NCBI RefSeq assembly: GCF_024763615.1
Contig: NW_026604588.1
Coordinates: 1-64,000 of the forward strand
Source: Phlebotomus papatasi
Lineage: Eukaryota; Arthropoda; Insecta; Diptera; Psychodidae
Length of the DNA: 64,000 nt
Direction: 5' to 3'
Below are positions 1 through 13,927 of the stretch, one piece after another; position 1 is the first letter of the stretch; the number at the start of each line of letters is the position of its first letter. The notes below the pieces were generated by a model, which was not told the origin of the DNA, made no database searches, and saw nothing but the letters and a program-made list of their open reading frames with translations. Both the position numbers and the translations under genes were made by a program.

Positions 1-3000
1 AAAATTTTTTTTAGGCATATTTTGTATGCAAATCTTTAAAGGCGAATATCTCCTAAACTAGAAGAGATAGACCCCCCAAAGTTGGCATCAAAAAAAAATT
101 TTTTTAGGCATATTTTGTATGTAAATCTTTAAACGCGAATATCTCCTAAACTAGAAGAGATAGACCCCCCCAAAGTTGGCATTAAAAAAAAAATTTTTTA
201 GGCATATTTTGTATGTAAATCTTTAAACGCGAATATCTCCTAAACTAGAAGAGATAGACCCCCCAAAGTTGGCATAAAAAAAAAATTTTTCTAGGCATAT
301 TTTGTATGCAAATCTTTAAAGGCGAATATCTCCTAAACTAGAAGAGATAGACCCCCCAAAGTTGGCATCAAAAAAAAATTTTTTTAGGCATATTTTGTAT
401 GCAAATCTTTAAAGGCGAATATCTCCTAAACTAGAAGAGATAGACCCCCCAAAGTTGGCATCAAAAAACATTTTTTTAGGCATATTTTGTATGAAAATCT
501 TTAAAGGCGAATATCTCCTAAACTAGAAGAGATAGACCCCCCAAAGTTGGCATCAAAAAAAATTTTTTTAGGCATATTTTGTATGCAAATCTTTAAACGC
601 GAATATCTCCTAAACTAGAAGAGATAGACCCCCCAAAGTTGGCATAAAAAAAAAATTTTTTTAGGCATATTTTGTATGTAAATCTTTAAACGCGAATATC
701 TCCTAAACTAGAAGAGATAGACCCCCCAAAGTTGGCATCAAAAAAAATTTTTTTTTAGGCATATTTTGTATGTAAATCTTTAAACGCGAATATCTCCTAA
801 ACTAGAAGAGATAGACCCCCCAAAGTTGGCATCAAAAAAAAATTTTTTTAGGCATATTTTGTATGTAAATCTTTAAACGCGAATATCTCCTAAACTAGAA
901 GAGATAGACCCCCCAAAGTTGGCATCAAAAAAAATTTTTTTAGGCATATTTTGTATGCAAATCTTTAAAGGCGAATATCTCCTAAACTAGAAGAGATAGA
1001 CCCCCCAAAGTTGGCATAAAAAAAAATTTTTTTAGGCATATTTTGTATGTAAATCTTTAAACGCGAATATCTCCTAAACTAGAAGAGATAGACCCCCCAA
1101 AGTTGGCATCAAAAAAAATTTTTTAGGCATATTTTGTATGCAAATCTTTAAAGGCGAATATCTCCTAAACTAGAAGAGATAGACCCCCCAAAGTTGGCAT
1201 AAAAAAAAATTTTTTTAGGCATATTTTGTATGTAAATCTTTAAACGCGAATATCTCCTAAACTAGAAGAGATAGACCCCCCAAAGTTGGCATCAAAAAAA
1301 AATTTTTTTAGGCATATTTTGTATGTAAATCTTTAAACGCGAATATCTCCTAAACTAGAAGAGATAGACCCCCCAAAGTTGGCATCAAAAAAAAATTTTT
1401 TTAGGCATATTTTGTATGTAAATCTTTAAACGCGAATATCTCCTAAACTAGAAGAGATAGACCCCCCAAAGTTGGCATCAAAAAAAAATTTTTTAGGCAT
1501 ATTTTGTATGCAAATCTTTAAAGGCGAATATCTCCTAAACTAGAAGAGATAGACCCCCCAAAGTTGGCATCAAAAAAAAAATTTTTTAGGCATATTTTGT
1601 ATGCAAATCTTTAAACGCGATTATCTCCTAAACTAGAAGAGATAGACCCCCCAAAGTTGGCATCAAAAAAAAAATTTTTTAGGCATATTTTGTATGTAAA
1701 TCTTTAAACGCGAATATCTCCTAAACTAGAAGAGATAGACCCCCCAAAGTTGGCATCAAAAAAAAATTTTTTTAGGCATATTTTGTATGTAAATCTTTAA
1801 ACGCGAATATCTCCTAAACTAGAAGAGATAGACCCCCCAAAGTTGGCATAAAAAAAATTTTTTTAGGCATATTTTGTATGTAAATCTTTAAACGCGAATA
1901 TCTCCTAAACTAGAAGAGATAGACCCCCCAAAGTTGGCATCAAAAAAAATTTTTTTAGGCATATTTTGTATGCAAATCTTTAAACGCGAATATCTCCTAA
2001 ACTAGAAGAGATAGACCCCCCAAAGTTGGCATCAAAAAAAAATTTTTTTTAGGCATATTTTGTATGCAAATCTTTAAAGGCGAATATCTCCTAAACTAGA
2101 AGAGATAGACCCCCCAAAGTTGGCATCAAAAAAAATTTTTTTAGGCATATTTTGTATGCAAATCTTTAAAGGCGAATATCTCCTAAACTAGAAGAGATAG
2201 ACCCCCCAAAGTTGGCATCAAAAAAAATTTTTTTAGGCATATTTTGTATGCAAATCTTTAAAGGCGAATATCTCCTAAACTAGAAGAGATAGACCCCCCA
2301 AAGTTGGCATAACAAAAAAATTTTTTTAGGCATATTTTGTATGCAAATCTTTAAAGGCGAATATCTCCTAAACTAGAAGAGATAGACCCCCCAAAGTTGG
2401 CATCAAAAAAAAAGTTTTTTAGGCATATTTTGTATGCAAATCTTTAAAGGCGAATATCTCCTAAACTAGAAGAGATAGACCACCCAAAGTTGGCATCAAA
2501 AAAAATTTTTTAGGCATATTTTGTATGCAAATCTTTAAAGGCGAATATCTCCTAAACTAGAAGAGATAGACCCCCCAAAGTTGGCATAAAAAAATTTTTT
2601 AGGCATATTTTGTATGCAAATCTTTAAAGGCGAATATCTCCTAAACTAGAAGAGATAGACCCCCCAAAGTTGGCATCAAAAAAAATTTTTTTAGGCATAT
2701 TTTGTATGCAAATCTTTAAAGGCGAATATCTCCTAAACTAGAAGAGATAGACCCCCCAAAGTTGGCATCAAAAAAAATTTTTTTTAGGCATATTTTGTAT
2801 GCAAATCTTTAAAGGCGAATATCTCCTAAACTAGAAGAGATAGACCCCCCAAAGTTGGCATCAAAAAAAAATTTTTTTAGGCATATTTTGTATGTAAATC
2901 TTTAAACGCGAATATCTCCTAAACTAGAAGAGATAGACCCCCCAAAGTTGGCATCAAAAAAAAATTTTTTTTAGGCATATTTTGTATGCAAATCTTTAAA

Positions 3001-4080
3001 GGCGAATATCTCCTAAACTAGAAGAGATAGACCCCCCAAAGTTGGCATAACAAAAAAATTTTTTTAGGCATATTTTGTATGTAAATCTTTAAACGCGAAT
3101 ATCTCCTAAACTAGAAGAGATAGACCCCCCAAAGTTGGCATCAAAAAAAAATTTTTTTTAGGCATATTTTGTATGCAAATCTTTAAAGGCGAATATCTCC
3201 TAAACTAGAAGAGATAGACCCCCCAAAGTTGGCATAACAAAAAAATTTTTTTAGGCATATTTTGTATGCAAATCTTTAAAGGCGAATATCTCCTAAACTA
3301 GAAGAGATAGACCCCCCAAAGTTGGCATCAAAAAAAAATTTTTTTAGGCATATTTTGTATGTAAATCTTTAAACGCGAATATCTCCTAAACTAGAAGAGA
3401 TAGACCCCCCAAAGTTGGCATCAAAAAAAATTTTTTTTAGGCATATTTTGTATGCAAATCTTTAAAGGCGAATATCTCCTAAACTAGAAGAGATAGACCC
3501 CCCAAAGTTGGCATCAAAAAAAAATTTTTTTAGGCATATTTTGTATGCAAATCTTTAAACGCGAATATCTCCTAAACTAGAAGAGATAGACCCCCCAAAG
3601 TTGGCATCAAAAAAAAATTTTTTTTAGGCATATTTTGTATGCAAATCTTTAAAGGCGAATATCTCCTAAACTAGAAGAGATAGACCCCCCAAAGTTGGCA
3701 TCAAAAAAAAATTTTTTTAGGCATATTTTGTATGCAAATCTTTAAACGCGAATATCTCCTAAACTAGAAGAGATAGACCCCCCAAAGTTGGCATCAAAAA
3801 AAAATTTTTTTTAGGCATATTTTGTATGCAAATCTTTAAAGGCGAATATCTCCTAAACTAGAAGAGATAGACCCCCCAAAGTTGGCATAACAAAAAAATT
3901 TTTTTAGGCATATTTTGTATGTAAATCTTTAAACGCGAATATCTCCTAAACTAGAAGAGATAGACCCCCCAAAGTTGGCATCAAAAAAAAATTTTTTTTA
4001 GGCATATTTTGTATGCAAATCTTTAAAGGCGAATATCTCCTAAACTAGAAGAGATAGACCCCCCAAAGTTGGCATAACAA
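3001..4080 (+). repeat. Higher-order repeat, 840-bp (about 9-monomer) unit
   Basis: The stretch 3001-3240 is repeated at 3841-4080 without a difference that I can see, an offset of 840 bp or about nine monomers. The diagnostic variant GGCATAAC falls at 3044, 3231, 3884 and 4071. After 4080 the match breaks at a subfamily change (TGCAAAT versus TGTAAAT). The same marker also recurs near 4257, 4935, 5398, 5584, 6050, 6238 and 6893, so related blocks fill about 2.3-6.9 kb with offsets that are not all equal. This is read by eye; a dot plot would give the exact unit boundaries. Confidence 0.8.
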
Positions 4081-4689
4081 AAAAATTTTTTTAGGCATAT
4101 TTTGTATGTAAATCTTTAAACGCGAATATCTCCTAAACTAGAAGAGATAGACCCCCCAAAGTTGGCATCAAAAAAAAATTTTTTTTAGGCATATTTTGTA
4201 TGCAAATCTTTAAAGGCGAATATCTCCTAAACTAGAAGAGATAGACCCCCCAAAGTTGGCATAACAAAAAAAATTTTTTAGGCATATTTTGTATGCAAAT
4301 CTTTAAAGGCGAATATCTCCTAAACTAGAAGAGATAGACCCCCCAAAGTTGGCATCAAAAAAAAATTTTTTTAGGCATATTTTGTATGTAAATCTTTAAA
4401 CGCGAATATCTCCTAAACTAGAAGAGATAGACCCCCCAAAGTTGGCATCAAAAAAAATTTTTTTTAGGCATATTTTGTATGCAAATCTTTAAAGGCGAAT
4501 ATCTCCTAAACTAGAAGAGATAGACCCCCCAAAGTTGGCATCAAAAAAAAATTTTTTTAGGCATATTTTGTATGCAAATCTTTAAACGCGAATATCTCCT
4601 AAACTAGAAGAGATAGACCCCCCAAAGTTGGCATCAAAAAAAAATTTTTTTTAGGCATATTTTGTATGCAAATCTTTAAAGGCGAATAT

Positions 4690-4745
4690 CTCCTAAACTA
4701 GAAGAGATAGACCCCCTAAACTAGAAGAGATAGACCCCCCAAAGT
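4690..4745 (+). repeat. Monomer with partial internal duplication
   Basis: Within this monomer the segment beginning CTAAACTAGAAGAGATAGA is present twice in a row, adding about 24 bp. The first copy ends CCCCC and runs straight into the second. A short tandem duplication by slippage or unequal exchange explains it. Confidence 0.85.
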
Positions 4746-7204
4746 TGGCATAAAAAAAAATTTTTTTAGGCATATTTTGTATGCAAATCTTTAAACGCGA
4801 ATATCTCCTAAACTAGAAGAGATAGACCCCCCAAAGTTGGCATCAAAAAAAAATTTTTTTTAGGCATATTTTGTATGCAAATCTTTAAAGGCGAATATCT
4901 CCTAAACTAGAAGAGATAGACCCCCCAAAGTTGGCATAACAAAAAAATTTTTTTAGGCATATTTTGTATGCAAATCTTTAAAGGCGAATATCTCCTAAAC
5001 TAGAAGAGATAGACCCCCCAAAGTTGGCATCAAAAAAAATTTTCTTAGGCATATTTTGTATGCAAATCTTTAAAGGCGAATATCTCCTAAACTAGAAGAG
5101 ATAGACCCCCCAAAGTTGGCATCAAAAAAAATTTTTTTAGGCATATTTTGTATGCAAATCTTTAAAGGCGAATATCTCCTAAACTAGAAGAGATAGACCC
5201 CCCAAAGTTGGCATCAAAAAAAAATTTTTTTAGGCATATTTTGTATGTAAATCTTTAAACGCGAATATCTCCTAAACTAGAAGAGATAGACCCCCCAAAG
5301 TTGGCATCAAAAAAAAATTTTTTTTAGGCATATTTTGTATGCAAATCTTTAAAGGCGAATATCTCCTAAACTAGAAGAGATAGACCCCCCAAAGTTGGCA
5401 TAACAAAAAAATTTTTTTAGGCATATTTTGTATGTAAATCTTTAAACGCGAATATCTCCTAAACTAGAAGAGATAGACCCCCCAAAGTTGGCATCAAAAA
5501 AAAATTTTTTTTAGGCATATTTTGTATGCAAATCTTTAAAGGCGAATATCTCCTAAACTAGAAGAGATAGACCCCCCAAAGTTGGCATAACAAAAAAATT
5601 TTTTTAGGCATATTTTGTATGCAAATCTTTAAAGGCGAATATCTCCTAAACTAGAAGAGATAGACCCCCCAAAGTTGGCATCAAAAAAAAATTTTTTTAG
5701 GCATATTTTGTATGTAAATCTTTAAACGCGAATATCTCCTAAACTAGAAGAGATAGACCCCCCAAAGTTGGCATCAAAAAAAATTTTTTTTAGGCATATT
5801 TTGTATGCAAATCTTTAAAGGCGAATATCTCCTAAACTAGAAGAGATAGACCCCCCAAAGTTGGCATCAAAAAAAAATTTTTTTAGGCATATTTTGTATG
5901 CAAATCTTTAAACGCGAATATCTCCTAAACTAGAAGAGATAGACCCCCCAAAGTTGGCATCAAAAAAAAATTTTTTTTAGGCATATTTTGTATGCAAATC
6001 TTTAAAGGCGAATATCTCCTAAACTAGAAGAGATAGACCCCCCAAAGTTGGCATAACAAAAAAATTTTTTTAGGCATATTTTGTATGTAAATCTTTAAAC
6101 GCGAATATCTCCTAAACTAGAAGAGATAGACCCCCCAAAGTTGGCATCAAAAAAAAATTTTTTTTAGGCATATTTTCTATGCAAATCTTTAAAGGCGAAT
6201 ATCTCCTAAACTAGAAGAGATAGACCCCCCAAAATTGGCATAACAAAAAAATTTTTTTAGGCATATTTTGTATGTAAATCTTTAAACGCGAATATCTCCT
6301 AAACTAGAAGAGATAGACCCCCCAAAGTTGGCATCAAAAAAAAATTTTTTTTAGGCATATTTTGTATGCAAATCTTTAAAGGCGAATATCTCCTAAACTA
6401 GAAGAGATAGACCCCCCAAAGTTGGCATCAAAAAAAAATTTTTTTAGGCATATTTTGTATGTAAATCTTTAAACGCGAATATCTCCTAAACTAGAAGAGA
6501 TAGACCCCCCAAAGTTGGCATCAAAAAAAAATTTTTTTTAGGCATATTTTGTATGCAAATCTTTAAAGGCGAATATCTCCTAAACTAGAAGAGATAGACC
6601 CCCCAAAGTTGGCATCAAAAAAAAATTTTTTTAGGCATATTTTGTATGCAAATCTTTAAACGCGAATATCTCCTAAACTAGAAGAGATAGACCCCCCAAA
6701 GTTGGCATCAAAAAAAAAATTTTTTTAGGCATATTTTGTATGTAAATCTCTAAACGCGAATATCTCCTAAACTAGAAGAGATAGACCCCCCAAAGTTGGC
6801 ATCAAAAAAAAATTTTTTTTAGGCATATTTTGTATGCAAATCTTTAAAGGCGAATATCTCCTAAACTAGAAGAGATAGACCCCCCAAAGTTGGCATAACA
6901 AAAAAATTTTTTTTGGCATATTTTGTATGTAAATCTTTAAACGCGGATATCTCCTAAACTAGAAGAGATAGACCCCCCAAAGTTGGCATCAAAAAAAAAA
7001 TTTTTTAGGCATATTTTGTATGCAAATCTTTAAAGGCGAATATCTCCTAAACTAGAAGAGATAGACCCCCCAAAGTTGGCATCAAAAAACATTTTTTTAG
7101 GCATATTTTGTATGCAAATCTTTAAAGGCGAATATCTCCTAAACTAGAAGAGATAGACCCCCCAAAGTTGGCATCAAAAAAATTTTTTTTAGGCATATTT
7201 TGTA

Positions 7205-7255
7205 TGCAAATCTTTAAACGCGATTATCTCCTTTAAACGCGAATATCTCCTAAAC
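7205..7255 (+). repeat. Monomer with partial internal duplication
   Basis: The segment TTTAAACGCGATTATCTCC is followed at once by TTTAAACGCGAATATCTCC. The two copies differ by the ATTATC/AATATC variant, so the duplicated pieces come from two different monomer types. This points to an exchange between monomers rather than simple slippage. Confidence 0.85.
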
Positions 7256-9110
7256 TAGAAGAGATAGACCCCCCAAAGTTGGCATCAAAAAAAAATTTTT
7301 TTAGGCATATTTTGTATGTAAATCTTTAAACGCGAATATCTCCTAAACTAGAAGAGATAGACCCCCCAAAGTTGGCATCAAAAAAAATTTTTTTAGGCAT
7401 ATTTTGTATGCAAATCTTTAAAGGCGAATATCTCCTAAACTAGAAGAGATAGACCCCCCAAAGTTGGCATAAAAAAAATTTTTTTAGGCATATTTTGTAT
7501 GTAAATCTTTAAACGCGAATATCTCCTAAACTAGAAGAGATAGACCCCCCAAAGTTGGCATCAAAAAAAAATTTTTTTAGGCATATTTTGTATGTAAATC
7601 TTTAAACGCGAATATCTCCTAAACAAGAAGAGATAGACCCCCCAAAGTTGGCATCAAAAAAAATTTTTTTAGGCATATTTTGTATGCAAATCTTTAAAGG
7701 CGAATATCTCCTAAACTAGAAGAGATAGACCCCCCAAAGTTGGCATAAAAAAAAATTTTTTTAGGCATATTTTGTATGTAAATCTTTAAACGCGAATATC
7801 TCCTAAACTAGAAGAGATAGACCCCCCAAAGTTGGCATCAAAAAAAAATTTTTTTAGGCATATTTTGTATGTAAATCTTTAAACGCGAATATCTCCTAAA
7901 CTAGAAGAGATAGACCCCCCAAAGTTGGCATCAAAAAAAAATTTTTTTAAGCATATTTTGTATGTAAATCTTTAAACGCGAATATCTCCTAAACTAGAAG
8001 AGATAGACCCCCCCAAGTTGGCATCAAAAAAAAAATTTTTTAGGCATATTTTGTATGCAAATCTTTAAACGCGAATATCTCCTAAACTAGAAGAGATAGA
8101 CCCCCCAAAGTTGGCATCAAAAAAAATTTTTTTAGGCATATTTTGTATGCAAATCTTTAAACGCGATTATCTCCTAAACTAGAAGAGATAGACCCCCCCA
8201 AGTTGGCATCAAAAAAAAATTTTTTTAGGCATATTTTGTATGTAAATCTTTAAACGCGAATATCTCCTAAACTAGAAGAGATAGACCCCCCAAAGTTGGC
8301 ATCAAAAAAAATTTTTTTAGGCATATTTTGTATGCAAATCTTTAAACGCGATTATCTCCTAAACTAGAAGAGATAGACCCCCCCAAGTTGGCATCAAAAA
8401 AAAATTTTTTTAGGCATATTTTGTATGTAAATCTTTAAACGCGAATATCTCCTAAACTAGAAGAGATAGACCCCCCAAAGTTGGCATAAAAAAAATTTTT
8501 TTAGGCATATTTTGTATGTAAATCTTTAAACGCGAATATCTCCTAAACTAGAAGAGATAGACCCCCCAAAGTTGGCATCAAAAAAAATTTTTTTTAGGCA
8601 TATTTTGTATGCAAATCTTTAAAGGCGAATATCTCCTAAACTAGAAGAGATAGACCCCCCAAAGTTGGCATCAAAAAAAAAATTTTTTAGGCATATTTTG
8701 TATGTAAATCTTTAAACGCGAATATCTCCTAAACTAGAAGAGATAGACCCCCCAAAGTTGGCATCAAAAAAAAATTTTTTAGGCATATTTTGTATGCAAA
8801 TCTTTAAAGGCGAATATCTCCTAAACTAGAAGAGATAGACCCCCCAAAGTTGGCATCAAAAAAATTTTTTTAGGCATATTTTGTATGCAAATCTTTAAAC
8901 GCGATTATCTCCTAAACTAGAAGAGATAGACCCCCCAAAGTTGGCATCAAAAAAAAATTTTTTTAGGCATATTTTGTATGCAAATCTTTAAACGCGAATA
9001 TCTCCTAAACTAGAAGAGATAGACCCCCCAAAGTTGGCATCAAAAAAAATTTTTTTAGGCATATTTTGTATGCAAATCTTTAAAGGCGAATATCTCCTAA
9101 ACTAGAAGAG

Positions 9111-10753
9111 ATACACCCCCCAAAGTTGGCATCAAAAAAAAATTTTTTTAGGCATATTTTGTATGCAAATCTTTAAAGGCGAATATCTCCTAAACTAGAA
9201 GAGATAGACCCCCCAAAGTTGGCATCAAAAAAAATTTTTTAGGCATATTTTGTATGTAAATCTTTAAACGCGAATATCTCCTAAACTAGAAGAGATAGAC
9301 CCCCCAAAGTTGGCATCAAAAAAAAATTTTTTAGGCATATTTTGTATGTAAATCTTTAAACGCGAATATCTCCTAAACTAGAAGAGATAGACCCCCCAAA
9401 GTTGGCATCAAAAAAAAATTTTTTTAGGCATATTTTGTATGCAAATCTTTAAACACGAATATCTCCTAAACTAGAAGAGATAGACCCCCCAAAGTTGGCA
9501 TCAAAAAAAAATTTTTTTAGGCATATTTTGTATGTAAATCTTTAAACCAGAATATCTCCTAAACTAGAAGAGATAGACCCCCCAAAGTTGGCATCAAAAA
9601 AAAAATTTTTTTAGGCATATTTTGTATGTAAATCTTTAAACGCGAATATCTCCTAAACTAGAAGAGATAGACCCCCCAAAGTTGGCATAAAAAAATTTTT
9701 TTAGGCATATTTTGTATGTAAATCTTTAAACGCGAATATCTCCTAAACTAGAAGAGATAGACCCCCCAAAGTTGGCATAAAAAAAAAATTTTTTAGTCAT
9801 ATTTTGTATGTAAATCTTTAAACGCGAATATCTCCTAAACTAGAAGAGATAGACCCCCCAAAGTTGGCATCAAAAAAAAAATTTTTTAGGCATATTTTGT
9901 ATGTAAATCTTTAAACGCGAATATCTCCTAAACTAGAAGAGATAGACCCCCCAAAGTTGGCATCAAAAAAAAATTTTTTTAGGCATATTTTGTATGCAAA
10001 TCTTTAAACACGAATATCTCCTAAACTAGAAGAGATAGACCCCCCAAAGTTGGCATCAAAAAAAAATTTTTTTAGGCATATTTTGTATGTAAATCTTTAA
10101 ACTAGAATATCTCCTAAACTAGGAGAGATAGACCCCCCAAAGTTGGCATCAAAAAAAATTTTTTTAGGCATATTTTGTATGTAAATCTTTAAACGCGAAT
10201 ATCTCCTAAACTAGAAGAGATAGACCCCCCAAAGTTGGCATCAAAAAAAAATTTTTTAGGCATATTTTGTATGCAAATCTTTAAACGCGAATATCTCCTA
10301 AACTAGAAGAGATAGACCCCCCAAAGTTGGCATCAAAAAAAATTTTTTTAGGCATATTTTGTATGCAAATCTTTAAAGGCGAATATCTCCTAAACTAGAA
10401 GAGATACACCCCCCAAAGTTGGCATCAAAAAAAAATTTTTTTAGGCATATTTTGTATGCAAATCTTTAAAGGCGAATATCTCCTAAACTAGAAGAGATAG
10501 ACCCCCCAAAGTTGGCATCAAAAAAAATTTTTTAGGCATATTTTGTATGTAAATCTTTAAACGCGAATATCTCCTAAACTAGAAGAGATAGACCCCCCAA
10601 AGTTGGCATCAAAAAAAAATTTTTTAGGCATATTTTGTATGTAAATCTTTAAACGCGAATATCTCCTAAACTAGAAGAGATAGACCCCCCAAAGTTGGCA
10701 TCAAAAAAAAATTTTTTTAGGCATATTTTGTATGCAAATCTTTAAACACGAAT
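9111..10753 (+). repeat. Segmental duplication with 1293-bp offset
   Basis: Two rare variants recur with the same offset: GATACACC (normally GATAGACC) at 9111 and 10404, and AAACACG (normally AAACGCG or AAAGGCG) at 9451 and 10744. Both are 1293 bp apart, about 14 monomers. A third rare monomer with AAACTAGAATATC followed by CTAGGAGAG occurs at 10101 and 11025, 924 bp apart or about ten monomers, so two overlapping duplication events are recorded in this part of the array. Confidence 0.75.
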
Positions 10754-13700
10754 ATCTCCTAAACTAGAAGAGATAGACCCCCCAAAGTTGGCATCAAAAA
10801 AAATTTTTTTTAGGCATATTTTGTATGTAAATCTTTAAACGCGAATATCTCCTAAACTAGAAGAGATAGACCCCCCAAAGTTGGCATCAAAAAAAAATTT
10901 TTTTAGGCATATTTTGTATGCAAATCTTTAAACACGAATATCTCCTAAACTAGAAGAGATAGACCCCCCAAAGTTGGCATCAAAAAAAAATTTTTTTAGG
11001 CATATTTTGTATGTAAATCTTTAAACTAGAATATCTCCTAAACTAGGAGAGATAGACCCCCCAAAGTTGGCATCAAAAAAAATTTTTTTAGGCATATTTT
11101 GTATGTAAATCTTTAAAGGCGAATATCTCCTAAACTAGAAGAGATAGACCCCCCAAAGTTGGCATCAGAAAAAAATTTTTTAGGCATATTTTGTATGCAA
11201 ATCTTTAAACGCGAATATCTCCTAAACTAGAAGAGATAGACCCCCCAAAGTTGGCATCAAAAAAAATTTTTTTTAGGCATATTTTGTATGCAAATCTTTA
11301 AAGGCGAATATCTCCTAAACTAGAAGAGATAGACCCCCCAAAGTTGGCATCAAAAAAAATTTTTTTAGGCATATTTTGTATGCAAATCTTTAAAGGCGAA
11401 TATCTCTTAAACTAGAAGAGATAGACCCCCTAAAGTTGGCATCAAAAAAAAATTTTTTAGGCATATTTTGTATGTAAATCTTTAAACGCGAATATCTCCT
11501 AAACTAGAAGAGATAGACCCCCCAAAGTTGGCATCAAAAAAAAATTTTTTAGGCATATTTTGTATGCAAATCTTTAAACGCGAATATCTCCTAAACTAGA
11601 AGAGATAGACCCCCCAAAGTTGGCATCAAAAAAAAATTTTTTAGGCATATTTTGTATGTAAATCTTTAAACGCGAATATCTCCTAAACTAGAAGAGATAG
11701 ACCCCCCAAAGTTGGCATCAAAAAAAAAATTTTTTTAGGCATATTTTGTATGCAAATCTGTAAACACGAATATCTCCTAAACTAGAAGAGATAGACCCCC
11801 CAAAGTTGGCATCAAAAAAAAAATTTTTAGGCATATTTTGTATGTAAATCTTTAAACGCGAATATCTCCTAAACTAGAAGAGATAGACCCCCCAAAGTTG
11901 GCATCAAAAAAAATTTTTTTAGGCATATTTTGTATGCAAATCTTTAAACGCGAATATCTCCTAAACTAGAAGAGATAGACCCCCCAAAGTTGGCATCAAA
12001 AAAAATTTTTTTAGGCATATTTTGTATGCAAATCTTTAAAGGCGAATATCTCCTAAACTAGAAGAGATAGACCCCCCAAAGTTGGCATCAAAAAAAAATT
12101 TTTTTAGGCATATTTTGTATGTAAATCTTTAAACGCGAATATCTCCTAAACTAGAAGAGATAGACCCCCCAAAGTTGGCATCAAAAAAAATTTTTTTAGG
12201 CATATTTTGTATGTAAATCTTTAAACGCGAATATCTCCTAAACTAGAAGAGATAGACCCCCCAAAGTTGGCATCAAAAAAAATTTTTTTAGGCATATTTT
12301 GTATGCAAATCTTTAAACGCGAATATCTCCTAAACTAGAAGAGATAGACCCCCCAAAGTTGGCATCAAAAAAAATTTTTTTAGGCATATTTTGTATGCAA
12401 ATCTTTAAACGCGAATATCTCCTAAACTAGAAGAGATAGACCCCCCAAAGTTGGCATCAAAAAAAATTTTTTTAGGCATATTTTGTATGCAAATCTTTAA
12501 AGGCGAATATCTCCTAAACTAGAAGAGATAGACCCCCCAAAGTTGGCATCAAAAAAAAATTTTTTTAGGCATATTTTGTATGTAAATCTTTAAACGCGAA
12601 TATCTCCTAAACTAGAAGAGATAGACCCCCCAAAGTTGGCATAAAAAAAAATTTTTTTAGGCATATTTTGTATGTAAATCTTTAAACGCGAATATCTCCT
12701 AAACTAGAAGAGATAGACCACCCAAAGTTGGCATCAAAAAAAAATTTTTTTAGGCATATTTTGTATGTAAATCTTTAAACGCGAATATCTCCTAAACTAG
12801 AAGAGATAGACCCCCCAAAGTTGGCATCAAAAAAAAATTTTTTTAGGCATATTTTGTATGCAAATCTTTAAACGCGATTATCTCCTAAACTAGAAGAGAT
12901 AGACCCCCCAAAGTTGGCATCAAAAAAAAAATTTTTTTAGGCATATTTTGTATGTAAATCTTTAAACGCGAATATCTCCTAAACTAGAAGAGATAGACCC
13001 CCCAAAGTTGGCATCAAAAAAAAATTTTTTTAGGCATATTTTGTATGTAAATCTTTAAACGCGAATATCTCCTAAACTAGAAGAGATAGACCCCCCAAAG
13101 TTGGCATAAAAAAAATTTTTTTAGGCATATTTTGTATGTAAATCTTTAAACGCGAATATCTCCTAAACTAGAAGAGATAGACCCCCCAAAGTTGGCATCA
13201 AAAAAAATTTTTTTAGGCATATTTTGTATGCAAATCTTTAAACGCGAATATCTCCTAAACTAGAAGAGATAGACCCCCCAAAGTTGGCATCAAAAAAAAA
13301 TTTTTTTAGGCATATTTTGTATGTAAATCTTTAAACGCGAATATCTCCTAAACTAGAAGAGATAGACCCCCCAAAGTTGGCATCAAAAAAAAATTTTTTT
13401 AGGCATATTTTGTATGTAAATCTTTAAACGCGAATATCTCCTAAACTAGAAGAGATAGACCCCCCAAAGTTGGCATCAAAAAAAATTTTTTTAGGCATAT
13501 TTTGTATGCAAATCTTTAAACGCGAATATCTCCTAAACTAGAAGAGATAGACCCCCCAAAGTTGGCATCAAAAAAAAATTTTTTTAGGCATATTTTGTAT
13601 GTAAATCTTTAAACGCGAATATCTCCTAAACTAGAAGAGATAGACCCCCCAAAGTTGGCATCAAAAAAAAATTTTTTTAGGCATATTTTGTATGTAAATC

Positions 13701-13927
13701 TTTAAACGCGAATATCTCCTAAACTAGAAGAGATAGACCCCCCAAAGTTGGCATCAAAAAAAATTTTTTTAGGCATATTTTGTATGCAAATCTTTAAACG
13801 CGAATATCTCCTAAACTAGAAGAGATAGACCCCCCAAAGTTGGCATCAAAAAAAAATTTTTTTAGGCATATTTTGTATGCAAATCTTTAAACGCGAATAT
13901 CTCCTAAACTAGAAGAGATAGACCCCC

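Larger units (their letters stand above)
1..13927 (+). repeat. Satellite array, ~93-bp monomer, mixed-subfamily SINE-free block
   Basis: About 150 head-to-tail monomers of one satellite. Each unit contains GGCATATTTTGTATG, then ATCTCCTAAACTAG, GACCCCCCAAAGTTGG, and an A-run followed directly by a T-run. Two subfamilies are interleaved: one reads TGCAAATCTTTAAAGGCG, the other TGTAAATCTTTAAACGCG; a hybrid TGCAAATCTTTAAACGCG is also common. Local variants mark higher-order structure: GGCATAAC instead of GGCATC between about 2.3 and 6.9 kb, GCGATTATC near 1618, 7222, 8166, 8350, 8907 and 12876, and AAACACG between about 9.4 and 11.8 kb. Every monomer has stops that break all useful reading frames. 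No SINE copy or unique sequence is present. The start of the window is inside the array, so its left boundary is not seen. Confidence 0.97.
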
